DNA of 15,919 nucleotides from an uncultured Novosphingobium sp. (GTDB taxonomy: Bacteria > Pseudomonadota > Alphaproteobacteria > Sphingomonadales > Sphingomonadaceae): positions 1 through 15,919 of the forward strand of contig CALLNA010000038.1 in assembly GCA_938005655.1 (NCBI GenBank). Reading direction: 5' to 3'. A program made the translations under genes and the position numbers. This document shows positions 1 to 6,931 of this stretch, one piece after another (the first letter of the stretch is position 1; the number at the start of each line of letters is the position of its first letter). The notes beneath the pieces were generated by a model, which saw only the letters and a list, made by a program, of their open reading frames with translations, was not told where the DNA came from and did no database searches.

Positions 1-57
1 GGCCGGGAAGGCAGCGGGGGCGTGCGCAAGGGCGAGGGGACGGGCTTTCGGGGTCAC
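1..57 (-). CDS. Possible N-terminus of a divergent gene, cut by the window edge
   Basis: On the minus strand a GTG at 57-55 opens a frame that stays open for 19 codons to base 1 and reads MTPKARPLALAHAPAAFPA. A GGAGG lies four bases upstream of the GTG, a usable though close ribosome binding site. The gene would be transcribed away from the aminotransferase. The visible residues are hydrophobic and alanine/proline-rich, which could be the start of a signal peptide, but 19 codons in GC-rich DNA prove little. No product can be named. It may equally be non-coding leader or the tail of something else. Confidence 0.25.
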   Translation of the reverse strand, partial: MTPKARPLALAHAPAAFPA

Positions 58-161
58 GCGGCCTCCGGCGGATGAACGGCGCCTCGCGCCATTTCACCGC
101 GCGCGGGGCCAAGCAACCCCCTTGCTCCTCCACCCCCGCCGGGGCTAAGGGCCGGGCCGCT

Positions 162-1340
162 ATGTTGACCAATCTCGCCCAGCAGCCCGCCGACGCGCTT
201 CTGGCGCTGATCAAGCTCCACAACAACGATCCCCGGGCCGACAAGATCGACCTCGGCGTCGGGGTGTACAAGACGGGGCAGGGCGACACCCCCGTCTTCG
301 GCGCGATCAAGGCGGCGGAGAAGAAGCTGGCCGAGACGCAGGACTCCAAGGCCTACCTCGGCCCCGAAGGCGACATGGCCTTCGTCGAGGCGCTGATGCC
401 CTATGTCTTCGGCAAGGAGGACCCGACCAAGGGCGGCCGGATCGAGGGGATGCAGACCCCGGGCGGCACCGGCTCGCTGCGCCTCGCCCTGGCCCTGGTC
501 AAGAAGGCCGGGATCAAGCGCGCCTGGATGGGCGTGCCCTCCTGGCCGAACCACGCGCAGATCTGCGCCGACCTCGGCCTCGAGCTCAAGACCTTCAACC
601 ACGCCACGCCCGAGGGCACGGCCGACATGGACGCCCTGCGCGCCGCGATTGCCGAGGCCGACGAGGGCGACGCCTTCCTGCTCCACGGCTGCTGCCACAA
701 CCCGACCGGCATCGACTATTCGAACGCCGACTGGGACGAGATCGCCGGGCTGCTCGCGGCCAGGAAGCTCCTCCCCGTGCTCGACCTCGCCTACCAGGGC
801 CTGGGCCGCGGCATGGAGGAGGACGCCTATGGCGTGCGCCGCGTGCTCGCCGCCGTGCCGGAGGCGATCGTCGCCTATAGCTGCGACAAGAACTTCGGCC
901 TCTACCGCGACCGCACCGGCGCGCTCTACATGATGACGGCGACGCCCGAGCAGCTCCCGCCGGTGATCTCCAACGCCTATGCCCTGGCCCGCGCCAACTG
1001 GTCGCAGCCGCCGGATCACGGCGCCGCCGCCGTGCGCATGGTGCTGGAGGACAAGGCGCTCACCGCGCAGTGGCTCGACGAGCTCGACACCATGCGCGAA
1101 CGGATGCGCCAGGTCCGCGCCCGGCTCGCCGCGGCCGGCAAGGTCGGCGGGGGCGACCTGACGCCGGTCGGCGGCCAGAATGGCCTGTTCTCGATCATCC
1201 CCTTCACGCCTGAGCAGGTCCAGGCGATGCGCGCCGACCACGGCATCTACTTCGCCGGTTCGGGCCGGATCAACGTGGCGGGGCTGACGCTGGGCAACAT
1301 CGACCCGTTCATCGCCGCCGTGGCGAAGGGGACGGGCTGA
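162..1340 (+). CDS. Class I aspartate/aromatic amino acid aminotransferase
   Basis: A cytoplasmic PLP enzyme of 392 residues that moves amino groups between aspartate or aromatic amino acids and 2-oxo acids; length and motifs match the AspC/TyrB group. Visible motifs are HNPTG near residues 179-183, D208-x-x-Y211 contacting the cofactor ring, the Schiff-base lysine K243 in SCDKNFGLYRDRTG, the phosphate-binding R251 and a substrate carboxylate Arg in SGRINVAGL near the C-terminus. The residue before the lysine is Asp where AspC has Ser. The frame is open upstream to an ATG at 72, but the family N-terminus (MLTNLAQQPADALLALIKLH) begins at 162, with AAGGGC about ten bases upstream. It stands alone on the plus strand, and the next gene points toward it. 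AspC and TyrB specificity cannot be separated by eye. Confidence 0.93.
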   Translation: MLTNLAQQPADALLALIKLHNNDPRADKIDLGVGVYKTGQGDTPVFGAIKAAEKKLAETQDSKAYLGPEGDMAFVEALMPYVFGKEDPTKGGRIEGMQTPGGTGSLRLALALVKKAGIKRAWMGVPSWPNHAQICADLGLELKTFNHATPEGTADMDALRAAIAEADEGDAFLLHGCCHNPTGIDYSNADWDEIAGLLAARKLLPVLDLAYQGLGRGMEEDAYGVRRVLAAVPEAIVAYSCDKNFGLYRDRTGALYMMTATPEQLPPVISNAYALARANWSQPPDHGAAAVRMVLEDKALTAQWLDELDTMRERMRQVRARLAAAGKVGGGDLTPVGGQNGLFSIIPFTPEQVQAMRADHGIYFAGSGRINVAGLTLGNIDPFIAAVAKGTG

Positions 1341-1448
1341 CCATCGCGGTACCCTGGGCTAGGTTCGGAGCGACGACTTGCGGTGAAGCGGGTGCGCCGT
1401 TTTTGCGGAAGAGCATTGCTCACAAACGGCCGTTTTCGGAATCACCTT
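1341..1448. other. Low-GC convergent intergenic region with two palindromes
   Basis: This lies between the aminotransferase stop and the stop of the minus-strand lipoprotein gene. It holds an 11-base palindrome GAGCATTGCTC at 1411-1421 and a perfect 12-base palindrome AAACGGCCGTTT at 1424-1435. Neither leaves a normal hairpin loop and neither is followed by a clean T-run, so they are poor factor-independent terminators. Their function is unknown. Confidence 0.4.
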
Positions 1449-2144
1449 TCATTTGAACAACTCGGTCGAAAATGCGGCTGTCCCGAGCAACCGAAGGTCA
1501 GGATCGCGTGAATCAATGAGGTGGCGCGGTGGGTTGGGTTTCAAAGTGCCCCGATGGGATCGCAGCCATGTTAACCGCTTCTCAAGTCCAACGGTTACCG
1601 GCTCCTCGGTGACTTCGACTGTTATTCGGCTGAGCGCATAGCCGGGGCCAAAAGCAGCGGCGAGATTTTCGGGGTCTACGCGCTCTACGGAGCTTGGATC
1701 ATCAAGATTACGAAAAGTCACAAGCAGCGGCTTCCCCGGCTCGTTCAATCCCCGAGCAATTGCTGGCATTTCCAAAGGTGGATCACCGACCTTCCGAAAT
1801 GGTTCGCCGGACTGGCGACCACCCGGATAAAAAGTGCGACCGATCAAGTTGGGCATATCCAATGATTGCCCGTTATTCAAAAGTGCGAACAAGTATCGCT
1901 CATTCGGCAGCTTGACTGAGACCGCTTCGCCGCGAAACATCGAAGAATACCTATTGTCGCTTATTGATAATCCCCCAGCAGGGGTGATCGATTCTTCAAC
2001 GACAGAATAGCCTGATCGCGGTCCATGCGGCGTGGCGACCTCAACCGCGATCTTGAATCGGCGGGTCTTTGACGGCGAGCACCCTTGAACAAAGGAGGCT
2101 GCTGAGGCAGCCAGTAATGCCAAAATGTCCCGCCGCGCCATCAT
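1449..2144 (-). CDS. Uncharacterised lipoprotein in a low-GC islet
   Basis: A 231-residue protein I cannot assign to a named family. The N-terminus MMARRDILALLAASAASFVQGCS has an arginine pair, a hydrophobic stretch and a lipobox-like VQGC, so export as a lipoprotein is likely; the RR-x-hydrophobic pattern would also allow Tat export. The rest is probably beta-rich periplasmic sequence with no catalytic motif I recognise. Its later part (VTFRNLDDPSSVERVDPENLAAAFGPGY) resembles uncharacterised alphaproteobacterial lipoproteins I recall, an impression only. The frame is open to 2207, but GGGGAAG at 2149-2155 sits just before tandem ATGs at 2144 and 2141, which decides the start. Base composition is far below that of the neighbours, suggesting transfer. 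It shares direction with ribE but starts 221 bases downstream of it. Confidence 0.75.
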   Translation of the reverse strand: MMARRDILALLAASAASFVQGCSPSKTRRFKIAVEVATPHGPRSGYSVVEESITPAGGLSISDNRYSSMFRGEAVSVKLPNERYLFALLNNGQSLDMPNLIGRTFYPGGRQSGEPFRKVGDPPLEMPAIARGLNEPGKPLLVTFRNLDDPSSVERVDPENLAAAFGPGYALSRITVEVTEEPVTVGLEKRLTWLRSHRGTLKPNPPRHLIDSRDPDLRLLGTAAFSTELFK

Positions 2145-2365
2145 GCTTCTTCCCCGATCTATAAATCGCGATAGCACGGAGTTGGCGAGTTGCACGTTAA
2201 CGCTCAAAAACCCTGGTTTCCGAGATCATACGGCATGTCTGCTCTGGGAAAATTGCGCTTGCCGCTTCCTGTGTCTGGAAACCCGTCTCCAAATCTGTGT
2301 CGCGAAAAGGGGTGTTCGCAGCGCAGGTCAGACGACGAAGATCGCGCCGCAAGCAGACAGTCCGC
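2145..2365. other. Low-GC gap between ribE and the lipoprotein gene
   Basis: These 221 bases separate ribE from the lipoprotein gene. They contain the ribosome binding site of the latter (GGGGAAG on the minus strand at 2149-2155) and presumably its promoter, but I could not find a convincing -35/-10 pair. No gene, tRNA or T-tailed terminator hairpin was seen. Confidence 0.4.
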
Positions 2366-2983
2366 CTACCCCCGTAAACTCTGCATCCGCTGCAAGTACC
2401 GCGCCAGCACGTCGAGCTCCAGGTTCACCCGGTCGCCCGGTTCCAGCGTGCCCAGGGTGGTCACTTCGGCGGTGTGGGGGATGATGTTGAGGGCGAAGTG
2501 GCAGGTGCCGTCGGCTTGGTCGGCGACCTCGTTCACGGTCAGCGAGACGCCGTCGACGGTGATCGAGCCTTTGGGGGCGAGGTAGGGCGCGAGGTCGTGG
2601 GGCGCGGCGATGACCAGGCGGCGGGAATCGCCTTCGGGCGCGACGCTCGCCACGGTGCCGACGCCGTCGACGTGGCCGGTGACGATGTGCCCGCCCAGCT
2701 CGTCGCCGAGCTTCAGCGCGGGCTCGAGATTGAGCCGGCGGCCCGGCTCCCAGCGGCCCGGCACGGTGCGCGAGACGGTTTCGCCCGAGATGTCGACCGC
2801 GAACCAGGCGTCGCCCGCGACCCCGCCCTTGTCGACCACGGTCAGGCAGGTGCCCGAGCAGGCGATCGAGGCGCCGATGGCCATGCCGGCCGGATCGAAG
2901 GGGCAGGCGACGACCGCGTGGAGGTCGCCCGTCTGACGGGTTTCGCGGATCGTGCCGAGAGCGGTGACTATGCCGGTGAACAT
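2366..2983 (-). CDS. ribE: Riboflavin synthase, alpha subunit type
   Basis: This enzyme dismutates two 6,7-dimethyl-8-ribityllumazine molecules to riboflavin plus a pyrimidinedione, the last step of vitamin B2 synthesis in the cytoplasm. It has 205 residues, the usual length. The N-terminus MFTGIVTALGTI is the family signature. The two homologous lumazine-binding barrels are visible: the first carries SGTCLTVVDKG, the second follows GGHIVTGHVDGVG and carries VDGVSLTVNE. The ATG lies inside the 3' end of ribD (16-base overlap), so translation is probably coupled. It is the last gene of the minus-strand operon. ribBA and ribH, which often accompany ribDE, are not downstream; a low-GC lipoprotein gene is there instead. 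Confidence 0.96.
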   Translation of the reverse strand: MFTGIVTALGTIRETRQTGDLHAVVACPFDPAGMAIGASIACSGTCLTVVDKGGVAGDAWFAVDISGETVSRTVPGRWEPGRRLNLEPALKLGDELGGHIVTGHVDGVGTVASVAPEGDSRRLVIAAPHDLAPYLAPKGSITVDGVSLTVNEVADQADGTCHFALNIIPHTAEVTTLGTLEPGDRVNLELDVLARYLQRMQSLRG

Positions 2984-3951
2984 GGCAGCCGCTCGTAGAC
3001 TTCCAGCGTGTCGCTGCCAAGCCGGCGATGGTCGGCCTGCCGCCAGCGCCCGTGCGCCTCGGCCAGGGCGCCGAGGCCGAGGTCGCCCACCGCGCTCCGC
3101 CCCGCGCCGATGAGGATCGGGGCGCGGTAGATCAGCAGGCGGTCGACAAGCTCGGCGGCGAGGAAGGCGGCGGCGGCCTGGGCGCCGCCTTCGACGAAGA
3201 GGTACTGGACGCCCGCCATGTCGGCGACGGCCTCGGGCGCGGGGAGGGCGCGCCAGCCCTCCGGCGCGGAGCCGCGCGTCAGCACCCAGCGCTCCGGGCT
3301 GCGCGCTTCGAGGCCGGGCAGGCGCACGTCGAGCCGCGGGGCGTCGCTGCGCAGAGTCCCGCCGCCGACGAGGATGGCGTCGCAGCGGGCGCGCTCGGCG
3401 TGGCAGTACCGGCGGGCGATCTCGCCGGTGATCCAGCGGCTCGTGCCGTCCTCCAGCGCGATCCGGCCGTCGAGCGAGAGGGCGAGCTTGAGCGTCACCT
3501 GCGGGCGGCCGCGGCGCTTCTGCATGAGATAGCCGGCGAGGCTGGCCTCGGCGGCGGGGGAGGCGACCAACTCGGCCTCGATCCCCGCGGCGCGGATGCG
3601 CGCGAAGCCGGCGCCGGCGGTGCGCGGGTCGGGGTCCTCGCAGCCGACCACGACGCGCGCCAGGCCCGAGGCGGCGACGAGGTCGGCGCAGGCCGAGCCG
3701 CGCGCGCTGACATGGGCGCAGGGCTCGAGCGTGACGTAGAGCGTCGCCCCGAAGGCGGCGCTGCCGGCCTGGCCCAGGGCCACGGCCTCGGCATGGGGGC
3801 GGCCGCCGGGGCGGGTCCAGCCGCGGGCGATCACCCGGCCATGCTTGACGATGATCGCACCCACGGCTGGGTTGGGACGGCTGAGCGGACGGGCCCGCGC
3901 CGCCAGGCGGGCCGCCGCGTCGAGCCAGCGCAGGTCCTCAGGGGCGGGCAA
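2968..3951 (-). CDS. ribD: Bifunctional riboflavin deaminase/reductase RibD
   Basis: RibD deaminates the pyrimidine intermediate of riboflavin synthesis and then reduces its ribosyl side chain with NADPH. The N-terminal cytidine-deaminase-like domain (about residues 5-145) has PNPAVGAIIV, the zinc motif HAE (H53, E55) and PC...C (C78, C88). The C-terminal reductase domain (about 150-320) has VTLKLALSLDGRIA, SRWITG and DAILVGGGTLRSDAPRL. At 327 residues it is somewhat shorter than E. coli RibD. The two zinc cysteines are separated by nine residues, one more than the PC-x8-C I recall. The start is a TTG inside the 3' end of the preceding gene (14-base overlap); no ATG or GTG precedes the conserved region in frame, so TTG is the best choice. 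The stop overlaps ribE. Confidence 0.94.
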   Translation of the reverse strand: MPAPEDLRWLDAAARLAARARPLSRPNPAVGAIIVKHGRVIARGWTRPGGRPHAEAVALGQAGSAAFGATLYVTLEPCAHVSARGSACADLVAASGLARVVVGCEDPDPRTAGAGFARIRAAGIEAELVASPAAEASLAGYLMQKRRGRPQVTLKLALSLDGRIALEDGTSRWITGEIARRYCHAERARCDAILVGGGTLRSDAPRLDVRLPGLEARSPERWVLTRGSAPEGWRALPAPEAVADMAGVQYLFVEGGAQAAAAFLAAELVDRLLIYRAPILIGAGRSAVGDLGLGALAEAHGRWRQADHRRLGSDTLEVYERLPCSPA

Positions 3952-4387
3952 GCTGGCCCTGGGCGAGAGTCTGCTGGATGTTGGGGCGCGGCCGGGCGGC
4001 CTCCTCGGCCGCTTTCTCCGCCCGGGCCTTGGCCTCGATCGCGTCGACGTCCATACCCGACATGCGGCCGAGCTTGACGTAGATCTGGCGCACGTCCTCG
4101 TCGCGCTTGGCCTGTTCGGCGCGCAGCTCGTCCTGGACCTTCTGGTTGGCCTCGTTGGAGGCGATGATCTCGGCGTCGGTGCGGTCGGCGCGCCACGAGG
4201 TGATGTAGATCACCTTGGGCGGGCGCGGCTCGACCCGGTGCTCCTCCCGGAACATCAGCGAGAAGGTGGCGAGCGTCGCCGCGGCCGCCAGGACGGCGAT
4301 CCGCCAGCGGTTCTTGCCCGCCTGCTGGAAGACGGTGCGGAAATCGGCGATTGCGCCGACCGGATCGACGTTCTTCCAATAGGACAT
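3938..4387 (-). CDS. Small single-pass membrane protein of unknown function
   Basis: A 149-residue protein I do not recognise by name, possibly a conserved hypothetical of sphingomonads. An N-terminal part (1-29) is followed by one membrane span (about 30-46, IAVLAAAATLATFSLMF), then PKVIYITSWRADRTDAEI and a charged, probably helical or coiled-coil region (about 70-130) rich in Glu, Lys and Ala. The tail is proline/glutamine-rich. The positive residues before the span and its placement suggest the C-terminal part lies in the periplasm. The gene starts 45 bases after the metallopeptidase stop and ends inside ribD (14 bases shared), so it travels with the riboflavin genes, but nothing in it suggests riboflavin chemistry. 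The ATG at 4387 has only weak purines upstream. Confidence 0.85.
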   Translation of the reverse strand: MSYWKNVDPVGAIADFRTVFQQAGKNRWRIAVLAAAATLATFSLMFREEHRVEPRPPKVIYITSWRADRTDAEIIASNEANQKVQDELRAEQAKRDEDVRQIYVKLGRMSGMDVDAIEAKARAEKAAEEAARPRPNIQQTLAQGQLARP

Positions 4388-4432
4388 GGGGCGCTAGATA
4401 AGGCCTTCGCCCGCCTCGCGCCAACCTTTAGT

Positions 4433-5173
4433 TCAGCCGAACGGGGCGTAGAGACTCCGGCCCTCGCGCTTGAGCCAGCGGTTGGCCTGGGCGAGGTCGC
4501 CTTCGAACAGCTCGGCCAGCAGGGCGTGGAAGCGCGGGCTGTGATCGAAGTGGATCAGGTGGGCGACCTCGTGGGCAATCACCGAGCGGCGGACCGCGTC
4601 GGGCGCCATGACCAGCCGCCAATTGATCCGCACCGCCCCGTGCGCCGAACAGCTCCCCCAGCGCCGCCGCGCGTTGCTGAGCGAGAGCGGCGGGGCGGGG
4701 ACGCCGGCCCGGGCGGCATAGTCGGCAAGGTCCTCGGCCATCAGCCGCCGCGCCTCGCCGTCGAGCCAGCGGCGGATGCGCGGGGCGAGGCTCTCCGCCG
4801 TGCCGCCGAGGCGCAGCGCGCCGTCCGCCAGCGCGGGGCGGCGCGGGGCCCTGGGCTCGTGCATCACGAGGAGCGGCGCGCCGCGATAGGGCAGGGTGCC
4901 GCCGGGCATGATCGCCTGCCGCTCGGGCACGTGGGCGAGCTGGCCCGCCAGCCACTCGGCATGGGCCTGGGCGAAGGCGGCGACCTCGGCGCTGCGCGCG
5001 GTGCGCGGGGCGGAGACGCGGACCTCGGAGCCGTCGGGGGCGAGGCGCAGGGTCAGGCGCCGGGCATGGCGCAGGCGGCGGATCACGATGGGCAGCGCGC
5101 GCTCGCCCAGGGTGATCGAGAGGTCGCCCGCCTGCCGCCCCCTGGTGGGCTGGAGCCAGTCAGGCAGCCGCAT
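4433..5173 (-). CDS. YgjP-type zinc metallopeptidase (DUF45/SprT-like)
   Basis: A 246-residue member of the YgjP/DUF45 group, often labelled M48 or SprT-like metallopeptidase. The C-terminal half shows RRRWGSC (about 169-175), the family hallmark, then zinc motif HEVAHLIHFDHSPRFH with H201, E202, H205 and probable third ligand H211. The N-terminal half is the usual beta-rich part with RHARRLTLRLAPDG. There is no signal peptide or membrane span, so it is cytoplasmic. The physiological substrate of the family is poorly known; a peptidase role is inferred from the HExxH motif. The ATG lies within the end of the upstream cysteine-cluster gene (14-base overlap), which points to one transcript. Confidence 0.9.
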   Translation of the reverse strand: MRLPDWLQPTRGRQAGDLSITLGERALPIVIRRLRHARRLTLRLAPDGSEVRVSAPRTARSAEVAAFAQAHAEWLAGQLAHVPERQAIMPGGTLPYRGAPLLVMHEPRAPRRPALADGALRLGGTAESLAPRIRRWLDGEARRLMAEDLADYAARAGVPAPPLSLSNARRRWGSCSAHGAVRINWRLVMAPDAVRRSVIAHEVAHLIHFDHSPRFHALLAELFEGDLAQANRWLKREGRSLYAPFG

Positions 5174-5636
5174 CGTCGCGGTCTTCCGGCCAGACGATAT
5201 GCTGCTCCAGCGGTCCGGCGACCACTTCGGAGATCGCCCGCCCGCGCACCGAGATGCCCGCCCGGTGCACGGCCTCGGGATCGCCGCAGATCAGGTGGTG
5301 CCAGTCCGGTAGCGGCTCGCCCGCGGCGCGCAGGCGGTAGGCGCAGGTCGCGGGCAGCCAGTCCAGCGCGGCGGCCAGGCGCGGGGTCAGGCGCAGGCAG
5401 TCGGGCACGAACATCCGCCGGTTGCGATAGTCGCTACACCGCGCGGTCTTGAGGTCGAGCAGCTTGCAGGCGACGTTGGTGGGATAAATGTCGCCGGTGT
5501 CCTCATCCTCGACCTTGTGCAGGCAGCACTGGCCGCAGCCGTCGCACAGCGCCTCCCACTCGGCGCGGGACAGCGTCTCGATCGGCTTTTCCCAGAAGCG
5601 GTCCGCTGCGGGAGCCTTGGCGCCTACCTCACCCAT
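5160..5636 (-). CDS. YcgN-type cysteine cluster protein (UPF0260)
   Basis: A 158-residue cytoplasmic protein of the UPF0260/YcgN family. Near the N-terminus it carries C31-x2-C34-x2-C37-C38 within CDGCGQCCLHKVEDEDTGD, and further cysteines at 57, 67, 80, 98 and 117, a pattern thought to bind a metal or Fe-S cluster. FWEKP near residue 14 is typical of the family start. No enzymatic activity is established for it that I know of. It overlaps the SCO gene upstream by 13 bases and the metallopeptidase gene downstream by 14, so it sits inside an operon. Nearness to a copper chaperone is suggestive of metal handling but is not evidence by itself. Confidence 0.92.
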   Translation of the reverse strand: MGEVGAKAPAADRFWEKPIETLSRAEWEALCDGCGQCCLHKVEDEDTGDIYPTNVACKLLDLKTARCSDYRNRRMFVPDCLRLTPRLAAALDWLPATCAYRLRAAGEPLPDWHHLICGDPEAVHRAGISVRGRAISEVVAGPLEQHIVWPEDRDDAAA

Positions 5637-6229
5637 TTCGCCAGTTCCGCCGCGATCGCCTGCGGGTCCTGCTTGTCGGTCGGAAGGATGGCGAGCGGCT
5701 TGCCGTCGCGGTCCATCAGGTAGGCGGTGCGGCTGTGGTCCATCAGGTAGCCGCCCGCGCTCTCCTTGCCCTTGGCGTAATAGACGGCGAAGGCCTTGGC
5801 GGCGGCCGCGACCTGCTCGGCCGTGCCGGTCAGGCCGATGAGGTGCGGGGAGAAGGCCGCGGCGAACTCGCCGACGCGGGCCGGGGTGTCGCGCGCCGGA
5901 TCGATCGTGATGAAGATCGGCTGGACCCGGGCGGCGAGGTCCGGATGGTCCTTGGCGAAGGCGTTGAAGCCCCGCATCAGCACCGAGACGTCCATCGGGC
6001 AGGCGTCGGGGCAGAAGGTATAGCCGAAATAGACGATCCGGTACTTGCCGGCGAAGTCGCTCCAGCGCACCGTCTTGCCGGCCTTATCGGTCAGGGTGAA
6101 CGGCCCGCCGATCGCCGCGCCTTCGAGCGGGGGCTTCTCCGCCGGGGCGGAGCCGCTGCCGCAGGCGGGCAGCGTCAGGGCGAAGGCGAGGCAGAGGGCG
6201 TTTCGGATGGTCATGGCGCGCCGGTTCAT
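5624..6229 (-). CDS. SCO family copper chaperone lipoprotein
   Basis: SCO/SenC proteins are membrane-anchored thioredoxin-like proteins that deliver copper to, or reduce, the CuA site of cytochrome c oxidase. This 201-residue protein shows the key residues: C73 and C77 in YTFCPDACPMD and the copper-ligand histidine H165 in LMDHSRTAYLMD. The N-terminus has a hydrophobic segment ending in LPAC (C23), a lipobox, so it is probably a periplasm-facing lipoprotein. The start at 6229 gives MNRRAMTIRN; an in-frame ATG at 6214 is also possible and would leave the signal peptide intact. It is the first gene of the minus-strand operon, divergent from the ankyrin gene with 80 bases between them. No oxidase subunit gene lies in the window. 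Confidence 0.94.
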   Translation of the reverse strand: MNRRAMTIRNALCLAFALTLPACGSGSAPAEKPPLEGAAIGGPFTLTDKAGKTVRWSDFAGKYRIVYFGYTFCPDACPMDVSVLMRGFNAFAKDHPDLAARVQPIFITIDPARDTPARVGEFAAAFSPHLIGLTGTAEQVAAAAKAFAVYYAKGKESAGGYLMDHSRTAYLMDRDGKPLAILPTDKQDPQAIAAELAKWVR

Positions 6230-6294
6230 GCTCTGCTAAGCCACCGGACGCAAGGCGGGATCGGGGCCGGAAGCCCCGCCGCAGCCGCCTTTCC

Positions 6295-6300
6295 AGGAGG
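6295..6300 (+). promoter_or_regulatory. Ribosome binding site that sets a GTG start
   Basis: A perfect AGGAGG lies nine bases before the GTG at 6310 and 21 bases before the next in-frame ATG at 6322. The spacing favours the GTG as start of the ankyrin-repeat gene. Confidence 0.8.
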
Positions 6301-6309
6301 ATTCCAGAC

Positions 6310-6924
6310 GTGTCGAAGTTCATGGCGAAGATGGGGATCGCCGTCGCCGCGGCGCTGGCACTGGCCACGCCCGCCGCCGCGCAGTTCTCCCAAGGCTACA
6401 AGTTCCTCGAAGCCGTCCGCAAGAAGGACGGCAACGCCGTCGAGGAGATGCTCCAGGTTCCGGGCACGACGCTCATCAACACCCGCGACGTGACCAGCGG
6501 GGAGACCGCCCTGCACATCGTCGTCGCGCGCCGCGACCTGACCTGGATCACCTTCCTGCTGGCCAAGGGCGCCAATGTCGACGCGCGCAACGGCCGCGGG
6601 GCGACGCCGTTGCAGATCGCCGTCGGCATGGGCTTCAACGAGGGCGTCGAGCTGCTGCTGGCCAAGGGCGCGCGGGTCGACGAGCCGGATTCCACGGGCG
6701 AGACCCCGCTGATCACCGCGGTCCATCGCCGCGACACCGGCCTGATGCGCCTGCTGCTCAAGGCCGGCGCCAATCCCGACCGCAGCGACAATTCGGGCCG
6801 CTCGGCGCGCGACTATGCCGCGCTCGACGGCAAGGGCAGCCCCCTGCTCACCGAGATCGAGACCAACGCCAAGCCGCGCGGCGCGGCGGGCGCGGCGCGC
6901 GGCAGCTACGGTCCTTCGTTCTAG
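6310..6924 (+). CDS. Secreted ankyrin-repeat protein
   Basis: A 204-residue protein with a Sec-type signal peptide (hydrophobic stretch about 9-20, probable cleavage after ATPAAA near residue 24) followed by at least three ankyrin repeats at about 64-93 (GETALHIVVARRDLTWITFLLAKGANV), 97-126 and 130-159, plus a degenerate fourth. The tail is glycine/alanine-rich and disordered. Ankyrin repeats bind other proteins; with a signal peptide this one acts in the periplasm or outside, but its partner is unknown. The GTG start is fixed by a perfect AGGAGG. The COQ9 gene begins seven bases after its stop, so the two are probably cotranscribed. There is no sign of foreign composition. Confidence 0.9.
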   Translation: MSKFMAKMGIAVAAALALATPAAAQFSQGYKFLEAVRKKDGNAVEEMLQVPGTTLINTRDVTSGETALHIVVARRDLTWITFLLAKGANVDARNGRGATPLQIAVGMGFNEGVELLLAKGARVDEPDSTGETPLITAVHRRDTGLMRLLLKAGANPDRSDNSGRSARDYAALDGKGSPLLTEIETNAKPRGAAGAARGSYGPSF

Positions 6925-6931
6925 GGCGATC

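Noticed and set aside
54..1241. Long open frame antisense to the aminotransferase
   Set aside because: It mirrors the high third-position GC of the real gene, has Arg/Gly/Val-rich low-complexity sequence and matches no family.
1378..2356. Seven-base CTTGCGG/CCGCAAG pair flanking the low-GC islet as terminal repeats or attachment sites
   Set aside because: Too short for a chance-proof match, inverted rather than direct, and no integrase or transposase lies between.
3845..5452. Long plus-strand open frame across the ribD/metallopeptidase region
   Set aside because: It runs opposite three well-supported genes, has no recognisable domain and is Arg/Ala/Gly-rich.
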